This document shows, piece after piece, positions 33,838 through 41,077 of a stretch of 43,472 nucleotides of DNA. The DNA comes from Actinomycetota bacterium. GTDB taxonomy: Bacteria; Actinomycetota; CADDZG01; WHSQ01. The notes beneath the pieces are model-generated. The model did not search any database and had not been told where the DNA came from. It worked only from the letters and a program-made list of their open reading frames with translations. Where the stretch lies: positions 32,200 to 75,671 of the forward strand of contig JAUJPD010000008.1 of NCBI GenBank assembly GCA_030447315.1. The letters are read 5' to 3'. Position 1 is the stretch's first letter. The number at the start of each line of letters is the position of its first letter. The translations under genes and the position numbers were made by a program.

Positions 33838-35208
33838 ATGACAAAAACGCCTGAAGTTGCCGACGCGATAGCAGCACGTACTGATCGGTATGTCGGTTGG
33901 TTGACGGAGGCTTGTTCTATCCAGTCGTTGGCCGGACAGCCTGACGAGCTCGAGCGCATGGCCCGCTGGGTCGAAGAAAAGCTCACCGACCTCGGCGGCG
34001 ACACCCGTCGACTCACCTACGAAGGCGCTCCCGATGCGATCCTGGCGCGCCTCGGCTCCGGTCCCCGCACCGTTCTGATCTACGACCACTACGACGTGCA
34101 ACCGGTCGACCCGATCGAGCTGTGGGACTCCAAACCGTTCGAGCCGGAGATCCGCGACGGGGTCTTCTATGCGCGCGGCTCGGCCGACAACAAGGGTGAC
34201 CTTGTTGCACGCCTCGCGGCGCTCGAGGTCTACCAACAGGTGCACGGCGAGCTTCCGGTGCAGGTGAAGTTCCTGGTAGAGGGAGAAGAGGAGACCGGCT
34301 CGAAGTCCTTCGAAGCCATCGCCGAGCACTACGCCGACGAGCTCGCGGCCGACGGCTGCATCTGGGAGGGCATGGGGATCGACCACGCGGGGAGGCCGGA
34401 GCTGGTGCATGGCGCCAAGGGGCTCGCTTACGTGGAGCTGGTCTACCGAGGTCTGGCCGAGGATCAACATTCATCTCTCGCGGTGGTCGCACCAAGCCCG
34501 GTGTGGCATCTGGTCGAAGCTCTGGCCAGCCTTCGCTCGCCCGACGGAAAGGTCCTGGTCGACGGGTTCTACGACGACGTCGAGCAACCAACCGACGCCG
34601 ACCTGAAACTGCTCGAACAACTTCCGTTCGAAGAGGAAGAGGAGCGCAAGCGGCTCGGCGTCGGCCACTTCGTCGGCGACGTGACCGGGCAGGACCTGCT
34701 TCGCCGCTACTACTTCGAGCCCACCTGCAACATCGCGGGGATCGTCGCGGGGTTCACGGTGCCGGGCGCTTCGAAAACGGTGCTGCCTAAGGAGGCGATG
34801 TGCAAGCTCGACTTCCGGCTGGTACCTAACCAGGATCCCGATGACATCGTCGCGAAGCTACGCAAACACCTGGACGCACGCGGCTTCAACGACATCCAGA
34901 TCAACCGCTTCAGCAACGAGCATCCGGTACGCTCCCCAGCCGATTCGCTGGTCGCTCGAGCCGCGCTCGAAGCCGCGAAGGAAACGTTCGAGCACGAGCC
35001 GGCGGTCTCCCCAATGATGATCGGAACGGGGCCGATGTATCCGGTCGCGCACTCACTGGGCATCCCCACGGTGTCTCCGGCAGGAGTGCACCGGCCGGAC
35101 TCGAACATCCACGCGCCGAATGAGAACTGTCGCATCGACGACTTCCTGAAGATCATCGACTACACGGTCTCGTGGCTGGAGAAACTGGGCTCGATCGACG
35201 ACGACTAG
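33838..35208 (+). CDS. M20-family metallopeptidase (dipeptidase-like)
   Basis: About 456 residues from ATG 33838 (MTKTPEVADAIAAR). A GTG at 33823 in the same frame is the alternative. There is no clear ribosome binding site; TATGAA at 33828-33833, 4 nt before the ATG, could be a -10 box of a leaderless transcript. Metal and catalytic residues of the M20 fold are seen in order: H84 and D86 in YDHYDVQP, D117 in GSADNKGD, E150/E151 in EGEEETGS, and the last histidine in NIHAPNE. The domain that separates the two halves of the catalytic domain lies between about 200 and 320. Relatives hydrolyse dipeptides or acylated amino acids in the cytoplasm; the exact substrate cannot be read from sequence. 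The upstream neighbour is tRNA-Gly, and a strong terminator follows. Confidence 0.92.
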   Translation: MTKTPEVADAIAARTDRYVGWLTEACSIQSLAGQPDELERMARWVEEKLTDLGGDTRRLTYEGAPDAILARLGSGPRTVLIYDHYDVQPVDPIELWDSKPFEPEIRDGVFYARGSADNKGDLVARLAALEVYQQVHGELPVQVKFLVEGEEETGSKSFEAIAEHYADELAADGCIWEGMGIDHAGRPELVHGAKGLAYVELVYRGLAEDQHSSLAVVAPSPVWHLVEALASLRSPDGKVLVDGFYDDVEQPTDADLKLLEQLPFEEEEERKRLGVGHFVGDVTGQDLLRRYYFEPTCNIAGIVAGFTVPGASKTVLPKEAMCKLDFRLVPNQDPDDIVAKLRKHLDARGFNDIQINRFSNEHPVRSPADSLVARAALEAAKETFEHEPAVSPMMIGTGPMYPVAHSLGIPTVSPAGVHRPDSNIHAPNENCRIDDFLKIIDYTVSWLEKLGSIDDD

Positions 35209-35217
35209 CGCAAAAGG

Positions 35218-35245
35218 AGAGGGGGCCGGTTGCCCGGCCCCCTCT
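35218..35245. terminator. strong bidirectional Rho-independent terminator
   Basis: A perfect 12-bp stem (35218-35229 with 35234-35245) around the loop TTGC. On the plus side it is followed by TTTAAAA and on the minus side by CCTTTT. It lies between the convergent M20 peptidase and LPFTG surface-protein genes and can end transcription from both. It is the clearest terminator in the window. Confidence 0.9.
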
Positions 35246-35283
35246 TTAAAACGGCTCCTCTGCGTGAAGGAGTCTCCAGATAC

Positions 35284-36432
35284 CTAGCTCTGGTTCGCCT
35301 TCGTCCCGGTCGTGCGCATGATCAGCGCACCGCCTGCGAAGAGCACCAGCGCCAGCACCAGGAAGACCAGCACGTCTCCACCGGTGAAGGGAAGCACCGC
35401 TCCGGCAACCTTCACCGGCTGGTTCAGCGCCGGCGACAACCGGAGGCCGAGAACCGATGGCCCTTCGGCCTTGTCCTTCGCCAGCGTCACGGCCTTGTCC
35501 TTGTCTTTCTCGAGCTGCTCACCGAGGACCTCGTCGGCGATCTCGGGGTTCTCCTCGGGGGTGCTGGGGTTCTCTTCGAGGCAGTTGCCGTCGGCGTTCA
35601 TGACGGTGCCGTCCGGGCAGGGGATGTCCTCACCACAGTTGCCGCCGGCAGGCATGACCGAGCCATCGGGGCAGGTGGGCTTGGTGATGACTTCGCCGCC
35701 GACCTCGTCGGGCTTCTCACACTTGCCGTTGGCGGGCATCACCGAGCCGTCGGGACACGTCTCCTTGTTGGTGTCGCCCGGCTTGGTCTGGACCGGCTTG
35801 GTCCGCACAGGCTTGCCGCACCAGCCTTCGTTGTCGTCTTCGAAGTCGTCGTCGTTGCCGCAACCGTTGTTGCCGTCCTGGTCGAGCTGATCGTCTCCGC
35901 CGCTGCCGCCGGGCTGATCCACGCCTCCGTTGGTGCGATCGGGGCCACGCCCATCATCGTCGGGGTCGGACTGGGCCTTCCCCTGGTTGCCGGATCCACC
36001 CGCCTCGACGTGCTTGTCCTTGCCCGACGGGTGCTTGTTGTCTGCATCACCCTCGGGGTCAGGTGCGTTCGCGACCCCGTCGTTGTCGTTGTCCTCCGTG
36101 ACGGGCTCCGAGCTCGATGACGGCTTGGAGCTCCCGCTCTTGGAGGACTTGGAGGTGGTCGTTGAGGTTGAGTCCGGGGAGGGCTCCGACTTGGCGGGCT
36201 CGGCTTTGGCGTTCTCGTTGCTGCTGGAAGCCGCCTGGCCGCTGGCCTGGTTCGACTCCCCTTTAGCTTGTGCGGACTGGGCCTCGCCCTGTCCAGACTG
36301 GGCCTGGCTGGGCTTGTCCTCGGGTCCGCTGTCACCTGCGAAGCTCGGAGCAACCGCAACGATGGCAAGAGACGCCAACGCCGAGATCAGTCCCGAGATC
36401 AAGAGGCCGTTCGACTTCTTCTTACGATCCAT
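35284..36432 (-). CDS. sortase-anchored surface protein with LPFTG motif
   Basis: 382 residues from ATG 36430-36432, with AAGGAG 7 nt upstream; the longer frame to 36495 lacks such a site. Residues 1-33 are a signal peptide (DRKKKSNGLL, hydrophobic core, AGDS). Residues 34-112 are Ser/Gln/Lys/Pro-rich stalk. EDNDNDGVANAPDPEGDADN (113-132) looks like a calcium-binding type-3 repeat. Three copies of a CPDG(S/T)VM...C module lie at 226-238, 254-266 and 272-284. The C-terminus is a standard sorting signal: LPFTG at 347-351, a membrane helix (352-371) and a short tail with one Arg and one Lys. A sortase gene is at 42437-43159. The role on the surface is unknown. Confidence 0.85.
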   Translation of the reverse strand: MDRKKKSNGLLISGLISALASLAIVAVAPSFAGDSGPEDKPSQAQSGQGEAQSAQAKGESNQASGQAASSSNENAKAEPAKSEPSPDSTSTTTSKSSKSGSSKPSSSSEPVTEDNDNDGVANAPDPEGDADNKHPSGKDKHVEAGGSGNQGKAQSDPDDDGRGPDRTNGGVDQPGGSGGDDQLDQDGNNGCGNDDDFEDDNEGWCGKPVRTKPVQTKPGDTNKETCPDGSVMPANGKCEKPDEVGGEVITKPTCPDGSVMPAGGNCGEDIPCPDGTVMNADGNCLEENPSTPEENPEIADEVLGEQLEKDKDKAVTLAKDKAEGPSVLGLRLSPALNQPVKVAGAVLPFTGGDVLVFLVLALVLFAGGALIMRTTGTKANQS

Positions 36433-36511
36433 GGTGTGTCTCCTTCTCCTAGTGGTGTTGCAGGGCCACTGAATCCATCGGCGGGAGCGAGACAAGGCAG
36501 TACCACCCGGA

Positions 36512-36543
36512 ATGACTATTTAGGGCATAGCCCTTTATGACTA
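36512..36543. promoter_or_regulatory. palindrome flanked by direct repeats upstream of the LPFTG gene
   Basis: GGGC (36523-36526) and GCCC (36530-36533) form a palindrome around ATA, extended by T/A-rich arms (TTTA before, TTT after). The whole is framed by two identical ATGACTA heptamers at 36512-36518 and 36537-36543. The element lies 80-110 bp upstream of the LPFTG gene start, in an otherwise featureless 208-bp gap. Its symmetry suggests an operator for a dimeric regulator. No known regulator was matched. Confidence 0.5.
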
Positions 36544-36640
36544 CGCGTCCAGGATTTGGAACGAGATCAAGCCGACCGCGCGACGGGAACCCACGCACAG
36601 CCAGGCGGGTTGGGCGCGTGTCACCACCGGGGGCGAGGCG

Positions 36641-37627
36641 CTAGGAGGCGGCGCCCGGATTGCCGAGGATGAGGGCGATGATCGCCGTGGTTACCGCGGA
36701 GCTGACCCCTACCCTCCCGACCCTTTGGACCAGCAGCATCCACTCCCGGAGACGCGGCCGCAGGGCCGCGAGGACAGGGATGTTGTCGAACAGACCGAAA
36801 GGTTTCGGGATCACCGCGACGAGAGCCTCCACTACCAACGGATCGAACTGACGGCTCCCCTCGGCCTGCAAGATCTGGATCGCCGCCGCCGGTGACAAGC
36901 TCTGACGCTGAGGGCGAGTCGAGGTCATGGCGTCGTAGGCCTCGGCCACCGCGATGATCCGAGCGAACAGCGGTATCTCACGGCCTCGCTTGCCGTTGGG
37001 ATATCCGTCCCCATCCCAGCGCTCGTGGTGATGAAGGATCCCGTCGGCCACATCGCGTGTCACCACTTCGAAGGCCATCATCGCTCCAAGCAGGGCGTGC
37101 GACTCGACCGTCCGACGCTCTTCATCGGTGAGATCGCCGGACTTGCGCAAGATGTGTTCGGGGATCCTGATGTTGCCGACGTCGTGCAGGAACGCGGCGG
37201 TCGAGAGCTTCTTGAGCTCCTCGGGCGATAGGCCCAAGACCTCGCCCATATCGTGAGCGAGCTTTTCGACCCGGTCGGTGTGGTTGATGGTGTACGAGCT
37301 CTTGGCGTCCAGGTCGTCGGCGATCTCGGCCAGCAGCTCGAGCCGGTCGGCATCATCCTGGGCGATGGCGTCACCCTGGTAAGCGCCGCGGCGATCGAAC
37401 CCAAGCAGTTGGGTGTTGCGCACCAGCCGCTTTTCGGCCCGGTGACGTTTGAGCCAGTTCCACAACATGAGGTCTCCGAAGGAGAAGATGGACGAGGAGG
37501 GATCCCGTTCCCACAGACGGCTCCCGGTGACGATCGTGAGGACGGTCAGGAAGCCCACCACCACGAGGGCCGGAACGAAGCTCGGATAGATGCCGGTGGA
37601 TACGAAGAAGGACAAAGCACCGCCCAT
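36641..37627 (-). CDS. membrane-associated HD-GYP domain protein (probable c-di-GMP phosphodiesterase)
   Basis: 328 residues from ATG 37625-37627. One or two membrane helices are followed by a linker and an HD-GYP domain (about 105-275) with H116, HD at 148-149, HHHE at 199-202 and GDGYP at 206-210, then a C-terminal hydrophobic segment (about 305-322). HD-GYP enzymes break down cyclic di-GMP. The usual HDxGK reads HDVGN, so the conserved lysine is replaced. The start is doubtful. No ribosome binding site precedes this ATG, and the frame stays open and hydrophobic (TPLVISLVASFIVALAP) back to a TAG at 37694-37696 without another ATG, GTG or TTG. The 5' end may be truncated by mutation. Confidence 0.8.
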   Translation of the reverse strand: MGGALSFFVSTGIYPSFVPALVVVGFLTVLTIVTGSRLWERDPSSSIFSFGDLMLWNWLKRHRAEKRLVRNTQLLGFDRRGAYQGDAIAQDDADRLELLAEIADDLDAKSSYTINHTDRVEKLAHDMGEVLGLSPEELKKLSTAAFLHDVGNIRIPEHILRKSGDLTDEERRTVESHALLGAMMAFEVVTRDVADGILHHHERWDGDGYPNGKRGREIPLFARIIAVAEAYDAMTSTRPQRQSLSPAAAIQILQAEGSRQFDPLVVEALVAVIPKPFGLFDNIPVLAALRPRLREWMLLVQRVGRVGVSSAVTTAIIALILGNPGAAS

Positions 37628-37988
37628 GGGGGCCAGGGCGACGATGAACGAGGCGACGAGAGAGATGACAAGCGGGGTCTGTTCGGCGTTGAGCTAGATG
37701 GGCCCGGGCCCGCGCTGATAGATATCCTGTCGGCAGTTTCCATAGACCTACGTCGTTGTCGGCCATGGCGCCGATCGCGCATGAATGGCTGTCCCGGTGA
37801 TCGCTTCCTATGCTACGCCGAACCCGCCTGAGCCGGGACGTGGGACAAGCTGATCAGATGCCGCGGCGTCAGGGCATTGGGGGAGGGGCGTACCTGCCCC
37901 TACCGGATGAAATGGCTCGAAAGACTATGGAGTTGCAAATGCCTTCCTCCTACCGTGGCGTCTAGCAACCAGCCAAAGGGGATGAAGC
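37628..37988. other. gene-free stretch between the HD-GYP gene and the Excalibur pseudogene
   Basis: This holds the hydrophobic in-frame upstream part of the HD-GYP gene (to the TAG at 37694-37696), a perfect 12-bp palindrome GGGCCCGGGCCC at 37700-37711, and an AT-rich patch (GATAGATATCC, about 37716-37726) that could carry the promoter of the HD-GYP gene. AAGGGG at 37976-37981 is the ribosome binding site of the next gene. No other coding sequence is convincing. Confidence 0.4.
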
Positions 37989-38276
37989 ATGACAAGAGCG
38001 AAAGTGGTCGGAGCGATCAGGTTCGTGGTTCTGGGGGTAATGGGCGCCGCCCAGTGGGAGCACACACCACCGGCATCCATGACAACTGCACGAAGCTCAA
38101 TCAGAAGTGGCCGCATGGCGTCGGCTGCCGCGGCGCCGTGGACCGGGGGCGGAAGCGTGACCAACTTCTACCGCAACACCGACGCCTACAACCGCGCCGG
38201 CGCGCACAACGGAACCCTCGACCGAGACAACGACAAGATCGCCTGCGAGAAAGGCCAGGAGCCGGAGCCCGCATGA
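37989..38276 (+). pseudogene. Excalibur-domain exported protein, broken by two compensating frameshifts
   Basis: ATG 37989 is preceded by AAGGGG and opens a signal-peptide-like start (MTRAKVVGAIRFVVLGVMGA). The Excalibur domain is then split over two frames. The first half (HDNCTKLNQKWPHGVGCRGA) is read one base out of frame, between about 38050 and 38145. The second half (VTNFYRNTDAYN, then LDRDNDKIACEKGQ with the Dx(D)xDG-like calcium loop) returns to the starting frame and ends at TGA 38274-38276. One missing base near 38040-38060 and one extra base near 38145-38155, both beside runs of G or C, explain it. Excalibur domains are small extracellular calcium-binding modules. Either the gene is decayed or the sequence has two homopolymer errors. 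Confidence 0.7.
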
Positions 38277-38422
38277 TGGCTAACCTCCCGCCGCTCGGCC
38301 CGAGGAGGTCTCTGAGTTCAGGGTCACCTGGTGTTGGAGCTCTCAGTGCCGCTTTCAGGATGCTCTCCAGGCGGGCTTGTTTGACGTACCCCCACTAGAC
38401 TTAGTGCATCGGCCTAGATCAT

Positions 38423-38490
<68 letters not shown>

Positions 38491-38506
38491 CTAGATAAGA
38501 GAGCAG

Positions 38507-38731
38507 TCAGAGCCTCTTTACGGCTCCGATGATGTCGTGTACGCAGGCTGCTTCTGCGCCCCACAAAAACCCCACAGCGCGAACAACGATCGAGACAGGG
38601 CACTCGGCTGATACTCGGATCTCTAAATGAGGTCGGCCATCCTCCCAGTCACAGATGCACATCGGATGCGCAACTAATCGAGAGACGAACGCCTCAGAGG
38701 ACGCGCGTACATTCAAAGTGTCTGTCCTCAA
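38507..38731 (-). CDS. possible small protein between two tRNA remnants, unknown
   Basis: A 74-residue frame starting at TTG 38729-38731, with no clear ribosome binding site. The composition is ordinary (for example AHPMCICDWEDGRPHLEIRV and FLWGAEAACVHDIIGAVKRL), unlike the Arg/Gly/Ser-rich shadows around it. It lies entirely between the tRNA-Arg pseudogene and the tRNA 3' fragment at 38750-38793. It may be a truncated cargo gene of a lost element. I do not recognise it. Confidence 0.25.
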   Translation of the reverse strand: MRTDTLNVRASSEAFVSRLVAHPMCICDWEDGRPHLEIRVSAECPVSIVVRAVGFLWGAEAACVHDIIGAVKRL

Positions 38732-38749
38732 GGGGAGAAGGAGCCTGGT

Positions 38750-38793
38750 GAAGCGACGGCCGCTTCTCGGGAGTTCGAATCCCTCCTGGCACT
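38750..38793 (+). pseudogene. tRNA-like 3' fragment
   Basis: A 6-bp hairpin (GAAGCG 38750-38755 with CGCTTC 38761-38766), like a long variable arm, is followed by a T arm GGGAG TTCGAAT CCCTC with one mismatch, then CTGGCAC and T at the position of the discriminator. No matching 5' half is found upstream. The last part also resembles the 3' end of the tRNA-Arg sequence at 38423. Best read as a tRNA remnant, perhaps of a class II tRNA, left by integration or recombination. Confidence 0.4.
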
Positions 38794-38829
38794 TGCAGGC
38801 TTAATCGTGATTCGACGTGGCTGCTCAGC

Positions 38830-40060
38830 AAGTGACGCAGCGGCGTCCACGGAGAACGGCCGCCGAAGATCCGCGCCGGGTGTCGCCGTCAACGAATGCA
38901 ACAGCACCGACAGACAGATCGCGAGCAGCCGACGATACGGCGAAGATCTCGTCGTGGCGGCACGCTGTATCGCTCGATCAACAAGGCGTAATAAAGAGCC
39001 CGCGATGCCCATCGGGCCGAACCAGGAAAGGAAGACACGTTCCCGACGTTCGACGCTAAACAGCGATAGTGCAGCGAAGCCGGCCGGCGGCCGGCGTGCG
39101 ACCACCGCCCAGAGCGCGAAGAGGACGCCCTGCGCCGAGCCCGCCCCACGCCTCCCAGGGCAACATCGCCCCGGAAGAAGGTGAAAACCGGAAGGATCAG
39201 CACGTTGACGAGCGACTCCTCGATCTCTTCGAGCTCGTCGCGCAGTCTGACTCGACGACCAACGAGAAGACCAACGAGCTACGAATACACCCCAACGCTC
39301 CAGACCCGCCGACGAGGTGGATCGATCCCAGCGCACCCAAAGCAAGCGCGAGGCCAAGCGTCACGACGTTGCTGTGCTCGATGTCCCAGCGGTGCAGAGC
39401 GATCTCAACCACTTTGCCGGCGAGGAACCCCAGCAACGCGCTTCCAGCGGCGACCGCGATCGTGAGCTCCTTCACCGCCTCGAACCCCAATGCCCGGATC
39501 CCTTCTCTTCCAGGCGAGCGCAACGCCGATGAGCACGAGTGGCAGCGCTAAGCCGTCGTTGGAGGCGGACTCGAGCTGCAGCGAGCTACGGACGCCGGGC
39601 GTGAGGGTTGTCGTCGGCCATCTGGCCGGTGATGAACGTGGATGCCACGACCGGATCGGTCGGCGTCAGGATCGCTCCGATCAGCAGGGCCATCCACAGC
39701 GGGACCGACAACAGCAGATACGCACCGGCCGCGGTCACCGCCAGCCACATCACCGGCATGCCGGATGGCCAGCAAGGCGACGACCCGCCGCCATTGTTGC
39801 TGCAGGTCTTGCTTGCTCACCTGTAGACCTGCCGACATCAGCGAGACGGCAAGCGTTATCCGAGCCCAGTGCTTCGAGCACGCGCTGTTCCGAATCGAGT
39901 TCGGCGGCGGGGTCGACGAAACCGAGCGCCCGCAGCCCAGGACCACGCCCAGCAGGAAGCGCGCCAGCGCCGTGGTCAGAAAGATCCTTTTCAGAACCGC
40001 CGACAACAGCCCCAGCCCAAACAGCATGGCGCCGACGATCAGCAGCACTGGGTCGACATT
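38830..40060 (-). pseudogene. cation/proton antiporter (CPA1 type), heavily frameshifted
   Basis: No single frame is long, but the minus-strand frames together spell an antiporter in the right order. They give LLIVGAMLFGLGLLSAVLKR, then ARFLLGVVLG / LRALGFVDPAAELDSE, ARITLAVSLMSAGLQ, MPVMWLAVTAAGAYLLLS, and GAILTPTDPVVASTFITGQM (the core motif of these exchangers). Next come GVRSSLQLESASNDGLALPL, VKELTIAVAAGSALLGFLAG, LALALGALGSIHLVGGSGAL, and FLSWFGPMGIAG near the end. At least six to eight frame changes are needed. Intact relatives exchange Na+ or K+ for protons. Both ends are approximate; the initiator is probably ATG 40057-40059. The gene lies wholly between the two tRNA-Arg-like sequences. 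Confidence 0.8.
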
Positions 40061-40197
40061 CCCAGCGCCACCTATACCCCGGCACTCTACAGCGCCACTC
40101 TGTAGGACTCTAGTTTCACCCCACAAAACCCCCGGCGGAAAATGACCTGTTCGGTAGCTGGTCAGAGGCCAGATCGAGAAGAAGTGCTGGACTCTCC

Positions 40198-40236
40198 AAA
40201 CTTCTAATCGAATGTCGGGGTTCGAGCGCGGTGCGC
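40198..40236 (+). pseudogene. tRNA-Arg (TCT)-like fragment, possible old attachment site
   Basis: CTTCTAATC (40201-40209), GAATGTCGGGG (40210-40220) and TTCGAG (40221-40226) follow the anticodon loop, variable loop and T arm of tRNA-Arg(TCT), with a few single-base losses. Here the anticodon loop CTTCTAA is complete, whereas it is damaged in the copy at 38423. The acceptor and D arm are missing or unrecognisable. Together with 38423-38490 it frames about 1.75 kb of decayed sequence, as attL/attR sites frame an integrated element. Confidence 0.45.
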
Positions 40237-40253
40237 TTCACCGATGGCAGCAC

Positions 40254-41009
40254 TCAAAACCCGCTCCGAACTAGAGCGAAGAGACGAGGACGGAAATGAT
40301 GGGGCGCGCTCATCCCGCCGCGCCTCGAGAACCCGCTCGGGCGCTGACGATGAACACGGGAGAGCCTTCTGTCCAGCCCGCTACGTGCGCTGCTCGGCGA
40401 TCCAGGATCGCATCGCCGAGCGACCGGTCCACCGCCGGTGGGGTCGTCGCCGAGTTCGACCAGCAAGGCCCGAGCGGTGAGCACTGCCAGGCGGTTGACC
40501 CCCTCCTCGCCGATCATCCCGGCTAGGTGGAGCGTGACCGCCCCGTGAGCGGAGGACCAGAACGGCATGGCCGTCTGGAAGGCGTCGTCGTTCTTTATGC
40601 GTCCGGCGTCCATGCAGCGCTGCACCTCGTCGACGAGCATCTGGAACGTGTAGAGGCCGACACCAGCGTCAACCTCATCCAGAACACGCTCCATGAACAT
40701 CACCCTGTACATCGTCGGGTTCTCGATCGCGTTTCGACAGTAAGCCCAGCCTTGTTTCGCGAGATCGGCCACGGGATCGTCGCTCTTGTCGACGCTTGTG
40801 AGGTGCTGGGCGAGGCGCTCGAAGCCAGTCTTGCGGATCGCGTGGCGAAGCTCGTCGATCGAGCCGAAGTGCGTGTAGACGGCTGAGGTAGACACACCCA
40901 CCTCCGTCGCTAGGCGACGGGTCGAAAGTGGCTCATGCGACGCGATCAGTCGGGCGCCTGCCTCCACCAGCGCCTCAGCTACAGCAGGGTCCGCAACCCT
41001 TGGGCTCAC
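40254..41009 (-). CDS. TetR-family transcriptional regulator
   Basis: 251 residues from GTG 41007-41009. The N-terminal helix-turn-helix is clear: LSTRRLATEVGVSTSAVYTHFGSIDELRHAI (about 29-59, in the usual order). The ligand domain (about 80-195, AYCRNAIENPTMYRVMFMER and MPFWSSAHGAVTLHLAGMIG) fits the WHG-type TetR C-terminus. From about residue 196 the sequence turns into an Arg/Ser/Pro-rich tail (PVARRCDPGSPSSARSG onward) unlike TetR proteins, probably because the native stop was lost by a frameshift. It is divergent from the flavoprotein at 41078 with 68 bases between, and likely represses that gene and itself. Confidence 0.85.
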   Translation of the reverse strand: MSPRVADPAVAEALVEAGARLIASHEPLSTRRLATEVGVSTSAVYTHFGSIDELRHAIRKTGFERLAQHLTSVDKSDDPVADLAKQGWAYCRNAIENPTMYRVMFMERVLDEVDAGVGLYTFQMLVDEVQRCMDAGRIKNDDAFQTAMPFWSSAHGAVTLHLAGMIGEEGVNRLAVLTARALLVELGDDPTGGGPVARRCDPGSPSSARSGLDRRLSRVHRQRPSGFSRRGGMSAPHHFRPRLFALVRSGF

Positions 41010-41011
41010 AT

Positions 41012-41055
41012 TTGACAGCTTAGCGTATCGCTGTTATCAAACAATGTTATATAAC
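41012..41055. promoter_or_regulatory. divergent promoter/operator of the TetR and flavoprotein genes
   Basis: Plus strand: TTGACA (41012-41017), 17 nt, TATCAA (41035-41040), a good promoter for the flavoprotein gene. Minus strand: TTGTTT (41044-41039), 16 nt, TAAGCT (41022-41017), placing the tetR start site at or just before its GTG. A perfect 10-bp palindrome GTTATATAAC lies at 41046-41055, directly downstream of the plus-strand -10, and GTTAT is repeated at 41033-41037. This is a likely TetR operator. The gap is clearly more AT-rich than its surroundings. Confidence 0.55.
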
Positions 41056-41077
41056 GGTGCTACGCGAGGAGGATGAA

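Noticed and set aside
35230-36120. Plus-strand open frame of 296 codons with Val/Leu-rich stretches resembling membrane helices
   Set aside because: Antisense to the LPFTG protein; the hydrophobic look comes from the reverse complement of Asp/Asn/Gly codons (GAC to GTC).
38807-39551. Several plus-strand open frames of 80-160 codons
   Set aside because: All lie antisense to the antiporter pseudogene and have no recognisable domain or ribosome binding site.
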